Part shown: one piece after another, positions 10,891-22,139 of the stretch
Layout of the letters: the number at the start of each line of letters is the position of its first letter
Position numbering within the stretch: position 1 is the stretch's first letter
From: Perognathus longimembris pacificus
Lineage: Eukaryota > Chordata > Mammalia > Rodentia > Heteromyidae
NCBI RefSeq assembly: GCF_023159225.1
Contig: NC_063168.1
Location: forward strand, 53,051,398 to 53,115,397
DNA length: 64,000 bases
Direction of reading: 5' to 3'
Notes under the pieces: generated by a model
What the model saw: the letters and a program-made list of their open reading frames with translations, nothing else
Told to the model about the DNA's origin: nothing
Databases searched by the model: none
Program-made: the position numbers and the translations under genes

Positions 10891-11296
10891 AAAGATTAAT
10901 GTAGGGTAGAAGAAGGCACAATACTCAAAGAATGTAAAGCATCCAAAATCTATACATCAAAGCTTGATGTTATTTTCAGACAATATATCACTACTATCAC
11001 TTCAAAATTTCTAAATCGCCAATCTCTAAACTATGTGAAAAATTCCTGAAACTCATGAAATCATTGTTGACTTTCATATTCTAATCATGTCACTACACTG
11101 ACTTTCCAAACTGTAGTACTTATATAGACCACAATATAGGAGTCTTTTTGTTTGTTTTTCCAAATAAGCAGTGAAGTGTAGGGAGGAAACTTCCAAGAGA
11201 AGCACATAGTGATGTGTTATAGACTATGTAGTGTGACAAATGGGAAGACCTCTACTTGTGAGTTGCCCTTCTAAGACAAGATAAAGTCTGAGAGAC

Positions 11297-12265
11297 CTTG
11301 TTTTAGAAACTTCAGCAGGTAAAGAGTTGTCTTCATCTTCAGGTGATTCAGTTAAGTTTTCTTCTTCAATGAAGTCAGAGTCAAAATTACTTTGGTCTTG
11401 AATAAAGTTACTGGAATTTTCATAAGACAAAGAAAATCCAACATTATGGAAGGCAGAGTGAGTCGTAGTTTCAGTGGACTGTTGAATCCCAGCTGGAAAA
11501 TAACTTGTGTGGCTTTGAAACCCGGAACGAAGGTAATCTTTTGTATCTTTATTTAATAGACTACTTTCTTGCCTATCAACAGCAAATCTATTTGCTTGAT
11601 TGGAGGAGGAAACAACAGTTGGAAGAGAAAAGAAAGATGTCATGCTTTGTGGAAAGAAGGTTCTATCGATGGTGTTCCGACGGACTGCAGTGGGAACTTT
11701 TGCATCGAAACTTATGACATGCTTAGGAATATATTCACGGTCAGAGAAGCTTTTTTGTTTTGGAATATCAGGATTACTTGGGATTTTAGAAAAGAGTTCA
11801 ATTTCATTTAGATTCAACAGGTCCTGATTACTTGATTGAGGATCAAAAAGAATGGAACTCTTGTAACAGGAAACTATACTTAGTTTACGGGAAGAAAATC
11901 GTCTTCCGGATTTGACAGCACCAAATAAGTCTGAGGAAGATTTTTTATCATTGTAGTTTATGTCTTCTTGAAAATCAAAGTTAGCTCTACTTCGTTGCCG
12001 AGAAAGGGAAGAACGGTTTGCATGAAATTTAGCTAATAAGAATTGTCGTTTTTCAGAGAAATATGAAGGAGTAGCTGTATTTGATGTAGGAGAGAATTTT
12101 CTTTTTTTGGGTGAATGGTTTTTATATGTTGCAGAAGGACGCGATGTTATAAGACCAAGAGATATAGTTGGTTGTGGAATAGAAGAGGCTTCATGATGGC
12201 TGAGTTCTGAAGTAGCTTGATCTTCAGTATGCTCTGGTTGGAAGATCTGGTCCTCTTTGTAGCAG
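11297..12265 (-). CDS. RMDN2: RMDN2 large in-frame internal exon (probable cassette)
   Basis: A 969-nt block, exactly 323 codons, open in one frame from an acceptor (TTTCACTCTAG/CTGC) to a weak donor (ACAAG/GTCTCT). It starts one base into a codon and ends two bases into one, so it can be included or skipped between SEGG and YMTAN without changing frame. The product begins CYKEDQIFQPEH and is hydrophilic and Ser/Thr/Asn rich, probably disordered. It contains the basic patch HSPKKRKFSP, Arg/Ser stretches (SSLSRQRSRANF, SGRRFSSRKLS) and an acidic stretch (DFIEEENLTESPEDEDNS). If the weak donor is not used, the frame runs 23 more codons to TAG at 11224-11226, making an alternative C-terminus. 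The short human RMDN2 I remember (410 residues) lacks this block. The open frame and phase are seen; use as a coding exon is inferred, and its 3' border is the least certain point. Confidence 0.75.
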
Positions 12266-12299
12266 CTAGAGTGAAAGAACGTTCAAGTGAGGGGAAATA

Positions 12300-14420
12300 A
12301 AAGGGAAGTAGAAAGGAGACCTACTAAATCTCCTGATGAATAATATCTACCTTATTTATCTCAATCTCTTTATAACATCCACCCACTGTATTAAAGCTTG
12401 GGGAAGGAAGCTGAATCACTTAGAAAAGCAAATCAAAAGAAACACAAAGGGAAAGAGAGGAAAGGACATCAGAGCTAAAGATCCCCAGAAAGAGAAACAG
12501 AACTTCCAGGTTTAAAGATAATAAACCATAATTATCTATTTGAAACTATTAAATTACTATATATAAAAGACTTCACTACACTCATTCAGTTTACTAATAG
12601 AATTTTAAAATGGTAATCTCTGGGGAGGATGCCCCAATGAAATATACAGAGTATCCCATATACCCAGTTACTATCAGAAATAAGGTAGCAGTAAAGCTTG
12701 GCTTATGCATATTTTCTGTGCCCTTCAACAATAAGAGGTACAAAACACATGAAGTGTTTTTTGTTGTTGCTTTATTTTGAAACACTTACCTTAAGCATTT
12801 TCCCATATTTCATTAAATCTAAAGTAAGTCTTCCCTTCCCTTCTAGGCCATCATCCTTAAACCATAAAATGCCCTGTGTAGGTGGAACAGGTCAGAAGAC
12901 TGAATACTTAAGCTACATGTGGAATCAACATGGCAACAACCCAGAATGTGATGATAGTAGACTCTAGAATCTAATGACATCAGTTTAGAATAAAATTGTT
13001 CTGTGGCTCACCTTCTGAAAAGCTGTAAGTCATGTGGTGGTAGAATGCATATTCTCACGTCAATACACTCAAGAAGTTAACCAACAAATAAAAGGTAAAA
13101 AAAAAAAAAAAATCCTGCTCGATGAGGGCCACATGCATGGCAACTGCTCAGTTATTTCCTTAGGATTGTCTTTTTTTTTTTTTTTTAACCAGCAGTTTCA
13201 TTCATTCATCTTTCACTTGAATGTTCTTTATCCCAGGTTTTTATATCCTCTAGTACATGGAAGGAGATTGTTACAGACTTTGGTCTAAAGATATATTGAA
13301 ATGAGGAGAAAAATTTAGTAACAAGTATCCTTTCCTACCCCTCTGCCCCAACAGCTCCATTTACAAGAACCATAATGTATGTCATCTGACTGTCAAGGCT
13401 ACATGCACAGATTATTGAGATCTTCAATGTCACTCTTTATTATCTTATACTTAGCTAATAATGACATGAATAGTATTAGAAAATAACTGTTTCCCTTTCC
13501 ACCCAGTTTGAAGTATGTTCCTCAATGCCTAAAATTATTAATGAAGTGTTTTTCTATCTCTACTCTAGAGCATTTGTTCCATTTGATCATTTTATTATCG
13601 ATAAAACAACTTATTTTTAAATAATTTATTACAAATTAGGTACAACATAAAGTACCTTTGGCACTTAAAACAAAGCAACATAGGGCATGTATTATTAACT
13701 GCATTTTGAGATAAATCAATTCAGGTTTAAACAACTGATTGATACAGCCAGTTAAAAGCTGAGAAGCTAGGATAAGAGTGATTCTAAAACCCATGATCTC
13801 CATTACTGTTCTTGAAACCTTGTGGTTCCTTGGTTTCCATCACACTTTTGTCCTTTGGTTCTTATTCCACTCTTAGCAATTGTCTGTCTTCTTTTGCCAG
13901 TTCATTCAGCTCCATCCACTGTCAGTACTGGTTTTAAAAGGCTATGTAGTATGCTTTCTTTTCTCTTCCCACATTATATATTCTGCTTGGGCAGTAATAT
14001 CAATTCTTACAGCATCTGGGCTTTGCACATACTGGTAGGATGCATCAATAAGTTTCCCTGAGGAAAGGGTTCTCTCAACCCTGTAGCAGTCTCCTTTTAT
14101 AGGCTGTAGGTGGGTGAGTCTCATGCAGGCAGTAGCTTCAAGCTCTTAGCAGGTCCTTCCCAAGAGGCTCTAGTGGTACTTGGCACTTGTTGCTTTAACT
14201 TTGATCCTTGGAGCTGTGGTTAAAAGACACTTAGAGCAAACCCCTTTAGCATATTGTTACTTAAAAAAAAAAAAGTTTAATGTGCCAAACTTTGCTTTTT
14301 CCCAGCAAACCATAAGTCCAGTGCATGGCACACAGTAGACACACATTCAATGAATAAAAGGGACTTCAATTAATTAGTGATATCCTTTCTCTCTTGTCTG
14401 TTTGTCTGTCTCTGTTTCTG
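12300..14420. other. RMDN2 intron, no gene
   Basis: AT-rich intron upstream of the large exon. A/T homopolymer runs occur near 13099 and 13171. Near 14320-14350 is a short 'gcacacagtagacacacattc' phrase typical of ancient MIR/L2-type repeats. Nothing coding was recognised. Confidence 0.5.
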
Positions 14421-14426
14421 TCTCTC

Positions 14427-14648
14427 TGTGCCCATCCTGGGACTTGAACTCTGTCCCTGAGGTTTTTTATTTTTGTTCAAGACTAGTGCTCTACCACTTG
14501 AACCACAGCTCTACATACGGCTTGTTGGTGGTTAACTGGAGATAAAGATCTTATGGACCTTCCTGCCCATGCTGGATTTGAACTGTGATCCTCAGATTTC
14601 AGCCTCCTGGGTAGCTAGGATTACAGGCATGAGCCACTGACACTCAGC
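14427..14648 (-). repeat. B1-Geo dimeric SINE, antisense
   Basis: 'tcctgggacttgaactctg', 'ctctaccacttgaaccaca', linker 'ggttaactggagataaag', then B1 half ending 'tacaggcatgagccactg'. Confidence 0.88.
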
Positions 14649-14754
14649 TCTCTTTTTGTTTTTAAACAGCCTCACAAAAGAGAAGACCTATTTGCAAATA
14701 TACTATGAGAAAATACTCAATCTTACAATAGTTTCTAGTAAGAAATTTGAATTT

Positions 14755-14960
14755 CCAGGTGCCAGGGGCTCACACATATAACTCAGCCAGTTGGAGCAGA
14801 AAATCTGTGAGAGTCTATCTCCAACTAACCATCAGAAAAAGCTGGACTGGAGGCATGACTCAAGCAGTTGAGTACCGACTGTGATTAAAGAAAAAAAAAA
14901 GACACTGAGAAAGGGCATGAAACCCTATAGCACAGGGCTGGTACCGGCAAAATAAGGAAA
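14755..14960 (+). repeat. Degraded B1-Geo SINE, sense
   Basis: Recognisable phrases 'ccaggtgccaggggctcac', 'tctatctccaactaacc', 'catgactcaagcagttgag' and 'gcacagggctggtacc'. Internally shortened and A-rich. Confidence 0.7.
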
Positions 14961-15067
14961 GAAAGAAAAGAAATGCAAATTGGAAATTAATGGTCTTCAT
15001 CATGTTGTCTAAGATTTAAATATGTGACAGTACAATAATTTGTATGATGACATAAGAATTTTCTTAC

Positions 15068-15275
15068 ACAAATGCAGCAGTGGTACTCACTGGACACTAT
15101 GTTAAGAATGAACTATACAACTTATGGATGAGGACAGGAGGGAAAAACTGGGTGACAGTGAGGGAAGAGGAGACAGTGTCCAAAACTAAATGACTCATGA
15201 CCCGACTTATGTAACTGCAACCTCTCTGAATATCACCTTTATAATAACAATAAAAAATTAAAAAAAGAAAAAGAA
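15068..15275 (+). mobile_element. L1 3' end, 5'-truncated
   Basis: Same tail as 29130-29320: 'gcagcagtggtactcact', 'ggatgaggacaggaggg', 'actcatgacccgacttatg' and 'tatcacctttataataaca', then an A-rich end. Too short to code. Confidence 0.8.
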
Positions 15276-15341
15276 TTTTCTTACATTGTTCATACGACTG
15301 TGAATTTGTGTCTTTCAAGTATGATTTAGTAATGTATCACA

Positions 15342-15510
15342 TTATGGTTTGGATATTAAGTGTCTCTCGTGAATTGAGGGTTTTGCCCCAACTGGAGGGG
15401 TTGTTTTGGGAGTTTCTGGAAATTTTAGAAAGTAGGGAATGAGTGAAGGAAGTAGGTCACTGAAAGCTAATCCTTGGGGATTGTATCTTATCCCTGGAGT
15501 TCATGTGAAA
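15342..15510 (+). mobile_element. MaLR-type LTR fragment (MT/ORR1-like)
   Basis: Starts with the family signature 'ttatggtttggatattaag' and continues 'gaagtaggtcactgaaagc', 'ccttggggattgtatctta', 'tccctggag'. A relic endogenous-retrovirus LTR without internal coding sequence. Confidence 0.65.
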
Positions 15511-16474
15511 AAGATGCTTAATAATTACAGTCCTAGCAGAGATCTCTACGGCTTATGACCAAGTACTTACATTTTTTTAATCTATGCAATTCTCTTTTAT
15601 TCTTACTCTTATTATATATGTTTTTCCTCCAAATACCTCCTCCAATTCCATGACAACTTTACAAATGATCATTCATGAAAGTAATATTAACTACTCTCTT
15701 CTGGGCATAGAATTAAGGCATGAGGAATCTCATACTTAAGATATAAGGTTCTTGCCTTCAAGAAGCTCAACTTACATAGTATATTCACTAGTGCTTTTAT
15801 TTTTTTTTAACCAGCCTATTTTGCTCTCCAAAGAGTACCAGTCAGACACAATTTCTTAGTGCATAGTGTTTTTACCTGAAAAAATATTATGTGTTCTTTG
15901 TGTTAGAGTTCAATGAGTTAACCCATGTAAGTCCGAAACATATATTCTCAAATCTTTTGAGACCTGAACTAAAAGTCAGTGTCTATTAAACCCAAGTAAT
16001 TAAGTGATTTAAATGATTAAGTAAAACTCTAATTACAATGAAATAACATACAAAAATATTCACTTCCTCAGTTGTACCATGCACATCTTCAGTGCTTAAG
16101 GGCATACTAAGGTGAAATTTAATGTAGCCTATTTCCATCATCACAGTAAGTTCTGTTTGACAATATTGGTTTGGAGAGTTCTTACATAAGAGATCATATA
16201 GTGACCACATAAAAATTATTAATTTTGGCAATTAATGACTACCATCTCAATAGTCATATAATACTACTTTACCACTATTGATTAATATTCCTTTATTAAT
16301 GTGGTCTAAGTAATCTAGCATAGATGATACTGATATGGTTTTATTATCATCTAAGTCAAAATAATCATTAATTTTCATTTCTTGTTTGTAGCATAATAGA
16401 CATACATAATGAGCATAAATAATAGCAATAATGTAATAAATAACCCATTCCATATGGGAAATACAGAAACTTAC
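15511..16474. other. RMDN2 intron, no gene
   Basis: AT-rich. 15700-15780 has the 'catactta..aaggttcttgccttcaagaagctc' style of an ancient repeat. Directly downstream of the first coding exon. Confidence 0.5.
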
Positions 16475-16933
16475 CCTCCTTCACTTTCTGCTTCCTCTGA
16501 ACTATTACTTGTTGCTGATGTTTGAATGGTTGCAGGCTTTCTCTTTCTAGCTCTGTGCTGAGGGCTTGTCTTATGAAATGTAATCTTCCCTCCAAGTTCA
16601 TCTTGTATATACTCTTCCAACTTTGGGATAGTTTCTTTAAGAAATTTGATATCTTCCTTGAGTTCTTCCACATTTCTCAATAATTCATTGAGTTTCTCCA
16701 GAATTTGAAGTTGCCTTCTTTGAAAGATCATTATTGTTCCTTCGTCATTACACATTTCTTCTTGAAAAGTTACAGAATCCAGTGAATTCCCCAGAGAAAC
16801 AAATGTAGGTAAACTCATTGGTGCTCTTGGTTTACGGACCTTGTGGTACCACAGAACCAGCAGACTGATTCCAGCTGTTCCCACCATGATGCCAAGTACC
16901 AGTTCTTTGTTTGTAGAATGAGGCATTTTGTTT
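16475..16933 (-). CDS. RMDN2: RMDN2 first coding exon (membrane anchor and coiled coil)
   Basis: First coding exon of regulator of microtubule dynamics 2, a family linked to microtubules and organelle membranes. The ATG at 16926-16924 begins MPHSTNKELVLGIMVG, which agrees closely with the human protein as I remember it. Residues about 9-27 are hydrophobic (VLGIMVGTAGISLLVLWY), a probable N-terminal membrane anchor followed by basic KVRKP. Residues about 68-112 are Leu/Glu/Lys heptads (LQILEKLNELL to LEEYIQDELGG), a coiled coil. The end is basic then Ser/Glu rich (RARKRKP, SNSSEEAESEGG). The acceptor is GATTTTAG/AAAC, leaving 7 nt of 5' UTR in the exon. The donor is AGGAGG/GTAAGT, and the exon ends two bases into a Gly codon. 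That phase fits both the 11297-12265 block and the 5715-5889 exon. No frameshift or stop is seen. Confidence 0.96.
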
Positions 16934-17270
16934 CTAAAATCAAAAGCATAAATGTAAGTGAATGTTTTTTCTTGACTTTGTCCAAGAGAAATATTAGTGT
17001 TTTTTTCAATTAATAAAAATAAAGTTTAATATGCTAATTTTTAAGCTAAAGTATATTGTAAGTCAACACTTCTATAAAATATGTGATCTAGTGACAGTAG
17101 TTTCTTTAAGGATAGTAACGAAATCTTGCATAAAATATGAACTTTTAATTCAGTTTGTATCTGCATGCCTAATCTGAAATTTACCCTTCACTTATGTTTA
17201 TAAAGTGATAAATAAAAGCAAAAGTATCACTATAAATTTCTGAGAAAAATGATTTAAGAACTAAAGTTAC

Positions 17271-17457
17271 GGGCCTCGTATACATGAGGCCCTGGGTTCA
17301 ATTCCCCAGCACCACATATACAGAAAACGGCCAGAAGTGGCACTGTGGCTCAAGTGGCAGAGTGCTAGCCTTGAGCAAACAGAAGCCAGGGACAGTGCTC
17401 AGGCCCTGAGTCCAAGGCCCAGGGCTGGCCAAAACACAAACAAACAAACAAACAAAA
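17271..17457 (+). repeat. IDL-Geo SINE, 5'-truncated
   Basis: Lacks the first about 38 bp, starting 'gggcctcgtatacatgagg', and keeps both B-box regions and the full right half with a CAAA-rich tail. Target copies AAGAACTAAAGTTAC lie at 17256-17270 and 17458-17472, showing the truncation happened at insertion. Confidence 0.94.
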
Positions 17458-17629
17458 AAGAACTAAAGTTACTTTCAACTTTTTCTGATGCTACTTGTAT
17501 ACAATTAATGTGCTGGATTTCTTGGACTTACTAAGTCCTCAGTATTAAGCAGAAGCAAAGAGAAGTTCTGTGAAGAAAAATAAAATACTTAGAATTTCTT
17601 TTGCTAAATTTGATTAAAAGTAGAAAATA

Positions 17630-18060
17630 ACAGTAAGACAACCAAAAATCATCAAATCTGAAGATAGAGTAATAAAAATTATCCCAAATGAATAATACAG
17701 AGGAAAATACAAAACAAGCATTGCCTATAGGGCAATACTAAGCAGTTTTAAAAGATACATGAAGTTAGAAGGGAAAACAGTGACAGAAACATTCCAAATT
17801 CAACAAAAAGTAGAAAGCCACAGACCCAAGGAAGTCAGTATAAATGAGACAGAATAGGAAAACTAAACAAAGGTGCAATATTATTAGACTAATAAAAATC
17901 ATTGAGAAAGAGAACATCTTTAAAGAAGCCAGAAGAAAAAAAAGGACACATGTGTACAGAGAAAGAGAAGAGTACAGCAGGTGGTCTTGGGACTGATCAA
18001 GCAAGAAAATAGATGTAACGTCTTAAAAAGCTTGAAGAAACTTCCCACTCCAGTTTCTGT
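17630..18060 (+). mobile_element. Probable old L1 fragment
   Basis: A-rich coding-strand phrasing of L1 5' coding region ('gaagccagaagaaaaaaaag', 'ggacacatgtgtacagag', 'ggcaatactaagcag'). Heavily mutated; the assignment is tentative. Confidence 0.4.
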
Positions 18061-19780
18061 TCCCAGTGAAGGTAAAATAATCATTTCCTTTTTGGATAAA
18101 GAAATACTATGAATTCATAACCAACACACGTTGTATCAGAAATGTTCATGTTTTTCAAGCAAAAGTAAATGATAACAATTAAACTCAGACATACACAAAA
18201 GGTAGAGAAGACCAGTATCTTGGTTTTTCCTGAAACGTTCCCAAAGACAGGATTGTAGGGCACTGCTACCTATGACACCAGAAAAGGAAAAGAAATGAAT
18301 CCTTATAATCTCCATAGGCTCCCAGTTGGAGGCAAATAGGTAAGTAGGAAAATATAAACTGACTTTTCTCATTTTAAAATCTCTTTGTGAAGTATTTGTT
18401 TGATAAATTAAAGATACTAACAGCATACCACAGGGCTTATGACATATGTAGAAAAATGATGAGAATAGCCCAAAGTATGAAGATGAAAGTATATATACTA
18501 CTTGTGTCTTAATTAGATTATAATGAGGAGTAATGATATGAAGTAGAAAAATAACAGATAAGCAAATAGAAACCAGAGAAGAACAATGATGCCATAACTA
18601 TATGGAGAAATAGTACCAAATGATCAATAATAGCATTTTTGTTTGCCAACAAAAATCCAATAAAGAAAACTCTGATGAAGTAGAAGAAATATTAGAGAAC
18701 TGTGCAGCAATAAACTTGAGAAGGCAAAGGCAATGAACGCTAGTGCACAAGGGATGACCTTGGTGAGAACACAAACTGTTCATTCATTGTAATGAAAGGG
18801 CAGTTGTGTGAACAGTCTGGAAGGTGGGTAGACACTGTGGTAGGAGTTCTAAAAAGTTCTCTTTGTACCTTGTGCTAAATAAGAAGGAAAACAGCAGCTG
18901 TGAGCGAGAATTGGGACAAAAATATTGGAAAGATGTAAATTCTGAACTGGGTTGCATACCTGAAATTTGGCTTCTTATGGCTTATATCCTAAGATTCCAC
19001 ATATTCTGCCAAAGCATTGTTTTTTTCATACATAGTACCTAGGCACCTAAATGTAAATTTTAAATGTTCTATGAAATAGATCTAAAACAATAAGCACCAA
19101 AATCTATTTCTGAGAAGTCTGCTTAAAAGAATGTCTCTCCTTAGATTCCTATTACTGAACACCATATGGAGGAATTATCCTACTTAGATGCTCTAACTCA
19201 TTGCAGTCTGGATTGTTAATGAGAAGGACTAGTGGTAAAAATAATATAGAAATCACCTCAGATGTTGATGAGGTCCTCCAGAGGTTTAACAATCATTTCT
19301 CCTAAACCAAGGATTCCAGAGAAAGCCTTGGTGTTTAATCTGGCTTGCCTGACCTTGGGGGTTTTTGCCTGGGACTGATTTTTTTTTAATAACAAAAAAA
19401 TGATTTCACTGATTGGAGAACTGGGAACTATAAATCTAACCATGTGCCCACTTGCACACACACAGGAAACATGCCAGCAGCAGATTCCAATCAATCTGTA
19501 AATCCATGCTGAAATTTACGGTAATTATTAGTGGCTTAATTTTACTTCCACAAAACATTATACTATATCACAAAATGAAATTATCTTGAGATTATCACAT
19601 ACAAAAAGAGATAAGAAAAGTCACCATATGCCTATGGCTATTGCAGCTAATAATCATCATTTAAGTGTGATCATCATGAATTCCCCCCCCACTTGGTTTT
19701 GATTGATAAACACATTAGACCAAGGATATAGATCCACGGTAGAGGTATATCCTTCAGCATGTGTGAAGTTGAGGGCTAGA
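18061..19780. other. RMDN2 5' intron, nothing recognised
   Basis: AT-rich intronic DNA between promoter and first coding exon. No convincing exon or repeat. Confidence 0.45.
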
Positions 19781-19788
19781 CATCTAGC

Positions 19789-19790
<2 letters not shown>

Positions 19791-19821
<31 letters not shown>
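19791..19821 (+). repeat. (CA)n microsatellite
   Basis: About 15 CA units. Confidence 0.95.
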
Positions 19822-19823
<2 letters not shown>

Positions 19824-20109
19824 TAATGTAAGATAAGTCATCTGCTAATCCAGAAATCTATTTTTCAAAATCTACCCATCATACTGAGCTCTTGGTTTCT
19901 TTGTCCCATTCCTACTAGGTGCCAACCTTGAACTTCACATAAGTTACATAGCTTTGAAAATATTCATTTCTGAAATTAATATTTCAAATATTTAGTTTGA
20001 AATATTCATTTATTAAACAGAAATGCAAAAACTACTTAGGAGAAAAGACTATGTCTGAGGCAGAATCAGTTTTAAACATGTGAGAAACAAACTCTGTTGG
20101 GCCTTCCTT

Positions 20110-20285
20110 TAGGAATTATAACAGTTCTACATCATCTCTTTGAGGTAGGTCAAAATGATTTTGATTTTGCAGACAAGCAAACTAAGGTACACAGCGGTCA
20201 AGTTCCCAGAGGGTCATCTAAGTAGGAAGTGAGAAGTTTCCCTTGTCATCTTCTAACTCCTCTGATTCATTTAGCTACATTTGGA
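20110..20285 (-). repeat. MIR-type ancient SINE
   Basis: Core phrasing 'gattttgcagacaagcaaactaaggtacac', 'ggtcaagttcccagagggtc', 'agtaggaagtgag', the recognisable MIR 'lower, test, compare' segment. Strand assigned tentatively. Confidence 0.65.
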
Positions 20286-20646
20286 AAACTCAGAAAGCAT
20301 CAAGGACATGAAGGAGAATGCTGACAGAGCAGAGATGTTCCAACATGAAATATGACTTCAGAACCATTAAAATTAACTGGGGAGAGGGGGCTAGAATCAA
20401 TAGCTAAAGCTATTTGAATCTTCTATCAGTATAAAATGAAGGTGATTTTCTACCGATAAGTTCAGAAATGACACGATTAAAAAATGAAGTACAAAATAAT
20501 TTAGAAGGGCTACTTTCCTGCAGTATAATTTTAAAGGTATGAAATTTAGTTCTTATACTTGTAATTATGTTAGTAGTACATTCCTGAAGTATAGTGTAAC
20601 AGTACAGTAATTAAAATTTTTATTGAGCAGATCTTATAACTCTTAC

Positions 20647-20874
20647 ATTTTCGTAATCAACCACAAGGTATTCCTGCAACAATTCTTGATCTCTAAGGCA
20701 CTTGCAGCCATGGAAAGTGACATGTTATTTATGTATGAATTACAGTCATCTAAAACATAATGCGTAATATATAGCCAAAGGTCTTTTACAGAGATGCAAA
20801 ACACCGAAGGGCAAATTCTAATGCAATCAATCAAAAGGTTGACTTCGAAGAAAATTCGATCATGAAAATGCCAT
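20647..20874 (-). other. Candidate 5' exon between promoter and first coding exon
   Basis: A 228-nt stretch bounded on the minus strand by a good acceptor (GTTTTTCTTCAG/ATGG) and an acceptable donor (AAAAT/GTAAGA). One frame is open throughout (75 whole codons, beginning WHFHDRIFFEVNLL), but the Cys/Ile-rich translation is not recognised and such a length is not rare by chance. It could be a non-coding or alternative RMDN2 5' exon. Only the splice-like borders and position support it. Confidence 0.25.
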
Positions 20875-20959
20875 CTGAAGAAAAACTATCTCACGTTCAC
20901 GTCCCAGTTTTCATTTTTGCCTATGGAAATCATGCTTAGGTAATATATAATGGATAGCT

Positions 20960-21980
20960 GGCCGGTACGCCTGAGGCGCAGGGTTCCCGAGGGAACTGCT
21001 CTGACACCTCGATGGCGAGATCAGATCCTCTGTGGGGACAAGGAAAAGACGGCCCTCGGGTGAGCATCCGCCTTCCGTCCAGCGTCTCATAGTTTCTGGT
21101 CAATCCAGGGCCTCAGGCCGGCAGTGTGGGTCACCGGGCCGATCCGGAAGCCGCGGTGAGGGCCGGATGACCGCGGAAACTTCGGGGTTCACAACGACGC
21201 CAGGCTAAGGGGCGCCGTCAGATCCCCGCGGCCCCAGGAGGAAGGGCGTCCCGCGTGGAGACATCCGCGACCCCCGGGGTGCGGCTTTTCCCAGGCAGGC
21301 GGCCGGCCGGCGCAGGGCAGGGGTCGGGGGGAAGTTCCAGCGCGGGAAACAAGCGGCCGCGGGTGGCCGACAGATGCGCGGCCCGGAAGTGCAGCCGCCG
21401 CCCCCGGAAGTGCTTCCGCCTCCTCCCGCGCGCCCGCCGCCGCGATGGCTTCCGGCCTTCCCAGTCACCCCCTCCTCTCGTGCGTACGCACCTGTGTTCG
21501 CCGGGCGGGCTTCTCGGCGATGCGGGGGACCAGGAATCCCGCACTGGGACCCGCGGGAGATCCGGAAGCAGCGGACACAGCAGGCTGTATCCCGGGAGCC
21601 CGCGGGTCCCGAGGTCCGGCGTCGCGGTAGCCGCGTCCCGGCCCGAATGGCGGAAGCTCGAGGGGCGGGGCCGGCCGGGGGCGACTGTGCCGCGGCTCCC
21701 GCCTCCTCCGGCGGGGACTAGGGCTCCCCGGGACGGACGACCCACAGCCTGGCCACCTGAGGAGAGAGCCGACCTCCCCCTTGCCTGACCCGCGCTGGCC
21801 CCGGAGGCACCGCTGCCGCCGCCGCCGCTACCGCCGCTCCGGCCCCTCCCCCGCCGCGCTGTGCCCGAGCCCCGAGACCCCCGAGTCGGCCACCCCGGGT
21901 AGCCTCCCCGCAGTCCCCTGCTCCGACGACCTGCGGCTTGGCCTGCGGGACAGGCAGAGGCAGATCTCACCTGCGAGCAA
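20960..21980. promoter_or_regulatory. CpG-island promoter of RMDN2, possibly divergent
   Basis: The only strongly GC- and CpG-rich stretch in the window, about 4 kb upstream of the first coding exon. It is TATA-less. It has ETS-type motifs CCGGAAGT at 21383-21390 and 21404-21411 and an opposed CTTCCG at 21413-21418. Further GGAAG boxes lie near 21148, 21560 and 21650, with NRF1/YY1-like motifs (TGCGTACGCAC near 21481, AATGGCGG near 21645). Minus-strand donor candidates that could end RMDN2 exon 1 are CGCAG/GTGAGA (exon edge 21971), ACACAG/GTGCGT (21492) and CCCG/GTGACC near 21137. Plus-strand donor candidates (CGG/GTGAGC near 21056, GCG/GTGAGG near 21155) would allow a divergent transcript. 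Start sites are not determinable by eye. Confidence 0.85.
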
Positions 21981-22139
21981 ATGACTGATCCCGTCCTCAG
22001 GCCAACTCTCCCTGCTTCACTGCAATTCATTTCCACCTTTGTCCTTAAATGGACCGTGATGCAGTTGTTGTTTTTCTCCTTTATCTTGATTATCTTTAGA
22101 GGACTTTGCTTCTACTATCTCTCTCTCACTCTTTTTTTT

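Noticed and set aside
21218..22036. 272-codon minus-strand frame and a 177-codon plus-strand frame in the CpG island
   Set aside because: Gly/Arg/Pro-rich translations on both strands are expected in a CpG island; no domain, and the frames run through predicted donor sites.
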